Shown here: piece after piece, positions 63,242 to 64,000 of the stretch | How positions within the stretch are numbered: the stretch's first letter is position 1 | How the letters are laid out: each line of letters starts with the position of its first letter | Assembly (NCBI RefSeq): GCF_004361835.1 | Contig: NZ_SNWD01000004.1 | Coordinates: 186,001-250,000 of the forward strand | From: Stakelama pacifica | Lineage (GTDB): Bacteria > Pseudomonadota > Alphaproteobacteria > Sphingomonadales > Sphingomonadaceae | Length of the DNA stretch: 64,000 nt | Direction of reading: 5' to 3' | The notes under the pieces: model-generated | Database searches by the model: none | The model's input: only the letters and a program-made list of their open reading frames with translations | Told to the model about the DNA's origin: nothing | Translations under genes and position numbers: made by a program

Positions 63242-63532
63242 ATGATGTTTGCACCGCTTCGTATTGCAATTGCTGCCTCTGCACTCTTGCTGCCCGCCGC
63301 TGCTTTGGCGATGGACACACCGCCACACAGCACGCCCGGCCATAGCGGATCGCCGCAAACGCCCGACAGCTGCGGGGCGAAATACACGCACGGCCATTGC
63401 GGTTCGCAGGGCGGAAATGGCAGCCCGACCAGTCCCACCTCGGTGCCCGAGCCCGGCGTGTTCGGCCTTTTCGCCGCAGGACTTGCCGGTGCCTACGCCG
63501 CTCGCCGGATGAAGAAGCGTCGCAAGAACTGA
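63242..63532 (+). CDS. Short PEP-CTERM domain exported protein
   Basis: A 96-residue protein with a signal peptide (FAPLRIAIAASALLLPAAALA) and a PEP-CTERM tail: SVPEPGVFGLFAAGLAGAYAARRMKKRRKN, with Pro69-Glu70-Pro71, a hydrophobic helix and a basic end. Exosortase would recognise and cut this tail at the inner membrane and the protein would be moved out. The ~44-residue core is Gly, Ser, Pro, His rich with two Cys and has no enzyme motif. It sits between hisF and hisE and has a sigma-54-type promoter; a start at 63245 is also possible. Confidence 0.88.
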   Translation: MMFAPLRIAIAASALLLPAAALAMDTPPHSTPGHSGSPQTPDSCGAKYTHGHCGSQGGNGSPTSPTSVPEPGVFGLFAAGLAGAYAARRMKKRRKN

Positions 63533-63551
63533 TCGGTCGAGGTTGTTAACC

Positions 63552-63568
63552 CCGCACTTGCGGTTTTT
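63552..63568 (+). terminator. Weak terminator-like hairpin
   Basis: CCGC-ACTT-GCGG followed by TTTTT, 19 bases after the PEP-CTERM gene's stop. The stem is only 4 bp but the T run is clean. Confidence 0.35.
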
Positions 63569-63583
63569 CGCTATGGTGCCGCC

Positions 63584-63781
63584 ATGCGATTTCTCTTCGC
63601 CCTGTTGACCGTGTCGGCCGCGCTTACATCCGCAGCCTCCGCCACCGCGCATTCGGGGGTGGTGGAGCGGCATGGCTTCGCGCCGTCCGATGTCGCGCTG
63701 TTTGTGTTCGCCGCGCTGGGCCTCTGGTTCGCCCGGCGGGCGCTGCGCGCGCGGTTCCGGCGGCGGGGTCGGCGGGATTGA
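63584..63781 (+). CDS. Very short exported protein with PEP-CTERM-like tail
   Basis: A 65-residue protein with a signal peptide (MRFLFALLTVSAALTSAASA), an ~12-residue middle, and a tail of FAPSDVALFVFAALGLWFARRALRARFRRRGRRD. The tail copies the PEP-CTERM layout (Pro-containing motif, helix, Arg cluster) but has APSD in place of a true PEP. It may be an exosortase substrate or a simple two-helix membrane protein. It is the second small gene between hisF and hisE. Confidence 0.65.
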   Translation: MRFLFALLTVSAALTSAASATAHSGVVERHGFAPSDVALFVFAALGLWFARRALRARFRRRGRRD

Positions 63782-63812
63782 CAAAGCGCGCATCCCTGCG
63801 ATGTGCAGCGTC

Positions 63813-64000
63813 ATGAGCCAAACCGATCCCCTGTCCGCGCTGGAATCCGTCATCCGCGAACGGATGCAGGCCGATCCCGACAGCTCCTATGTCGCGCGGC
63901 TGCATGCGAAAGGCCGGGCGAAGATCGCGCAGAAGGTCGGTGAGGAAGCGGTGGAAACCGTGATCGCTGCGATGGCGGGCAATGCCGAAGAGCTGACGAG
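63813..64000 (+). CDS. hisE: Phosphoribosyl-ATP pyrophosphatase (3' end outside window)
   Basis: The first 62 codons of HisE, which removes pyrophosphate from PR-ATP in step 2 of histidine synthesis. Seen are DPLSALESVIRERMQADPDSSYVARLHAKGRAKIAQKVGEEAVETVIAA, with the metal-binding EEAVE helix of the MazG-like fold. The start at 63813 (MSQTDPL) is preferred; ATG at 63801 adds four residues. The gene runs off the window. Confidence 0.93.
   Translation, partial: MSQTDPLSALESVIRERMQADPDSSYVARLHAKGRAKIAQKVGEEAVETVIAAMAGNAEELT

Overview
The window is chromosomal DNA from an alphaproteobacterium, most likely of the Sphingomonadales (Sphingomonas or a close relative). This is inferred from the very high G+C content, dense gene packing with many 4-base ATGA/GTGA overlaps, and the gene set: the short archaeal/eukaryote-type ProS, a glycine cleavage P protein split in two, SspB, an ATP12-type F1 assembly chaperone, a tad/cpa pilus operon, PEP-CTERM proteins, and several families of short palindromic repeats. 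I see no rRNA or tRNA gene, insertion sequence, prophage or CRISPR array. Apart from the repeats, this is core-genome sequence.

Layout. 1-2.7 kb: the end of an ABC exporter and a saccharopine-dehydrogenase-like oxidoreductase with a good terminator. 2.9-13.4 kb: RNase R with two small membrane proteins coupled downstream; glpD and a secreted protein; proS; an EamA transporter; small envelope and methyltransferase genes; an FNT-family channel. 13.5-18.3 kb: a complete glycine cleavage operon (gcvT-gcvH-gcvPA-gcvPB) behind a tandem glycine riboswitch. 18.4-25.4 kb: a lipoprotein, ispH-thrB-rnhA, two unknown small genes, an aldo/keto reductase, and a coupled hydrolase and D-amino-acid dehydrogenase. 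25.4-32.4 kb: a tad/cpa pilus operon (cpaA-B-C-D-E, tadB, tadC) that lacks cpaF and the pilin. 32.4-39.7 kb: ppdK with a chorismate-lyase-like partner, then glyQ and glyS with a DUF559 nuclease-like gene wedged exactly between them. 39.9-47 kb: two tandem TraB/GumN proteins, rplY-pth, a fructosamine-kinase-like gene, an M1 metallopeptidase, tgt. 48-57 kb: small envelope proteins, a GNAT-nitrilase fusion, recN-bamD, and a tightly overlapping run crcB-rlu-HAD-small membrane protein-ATP12. 57-64 kb: gmk, fumC, sspB and a histidine operon (hisB-yciI-hisH-hisA-hisF ... hisE) interrupted by two small exported proteins, one a clear PEP-CTERM protein.

The most unusual feature is the number of imperfect palindromic repeats (at least six families, A-F below). 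They lie between genes, inside operons and, in three places, in frame inside the coding sequences of essential or important enzymes (GlyS twice, RNase R once). One family (C) brackets the DUF559 gene as inverted copies and even encodes both ends of that protein. The second notable signal is a near-consensus sigma-54 promoter in front of the PEP-CTERM gene inside the his cluster. The third is a 19-codon open frame with ATGA junctions on both sides, sitting where cpaF normally lies.
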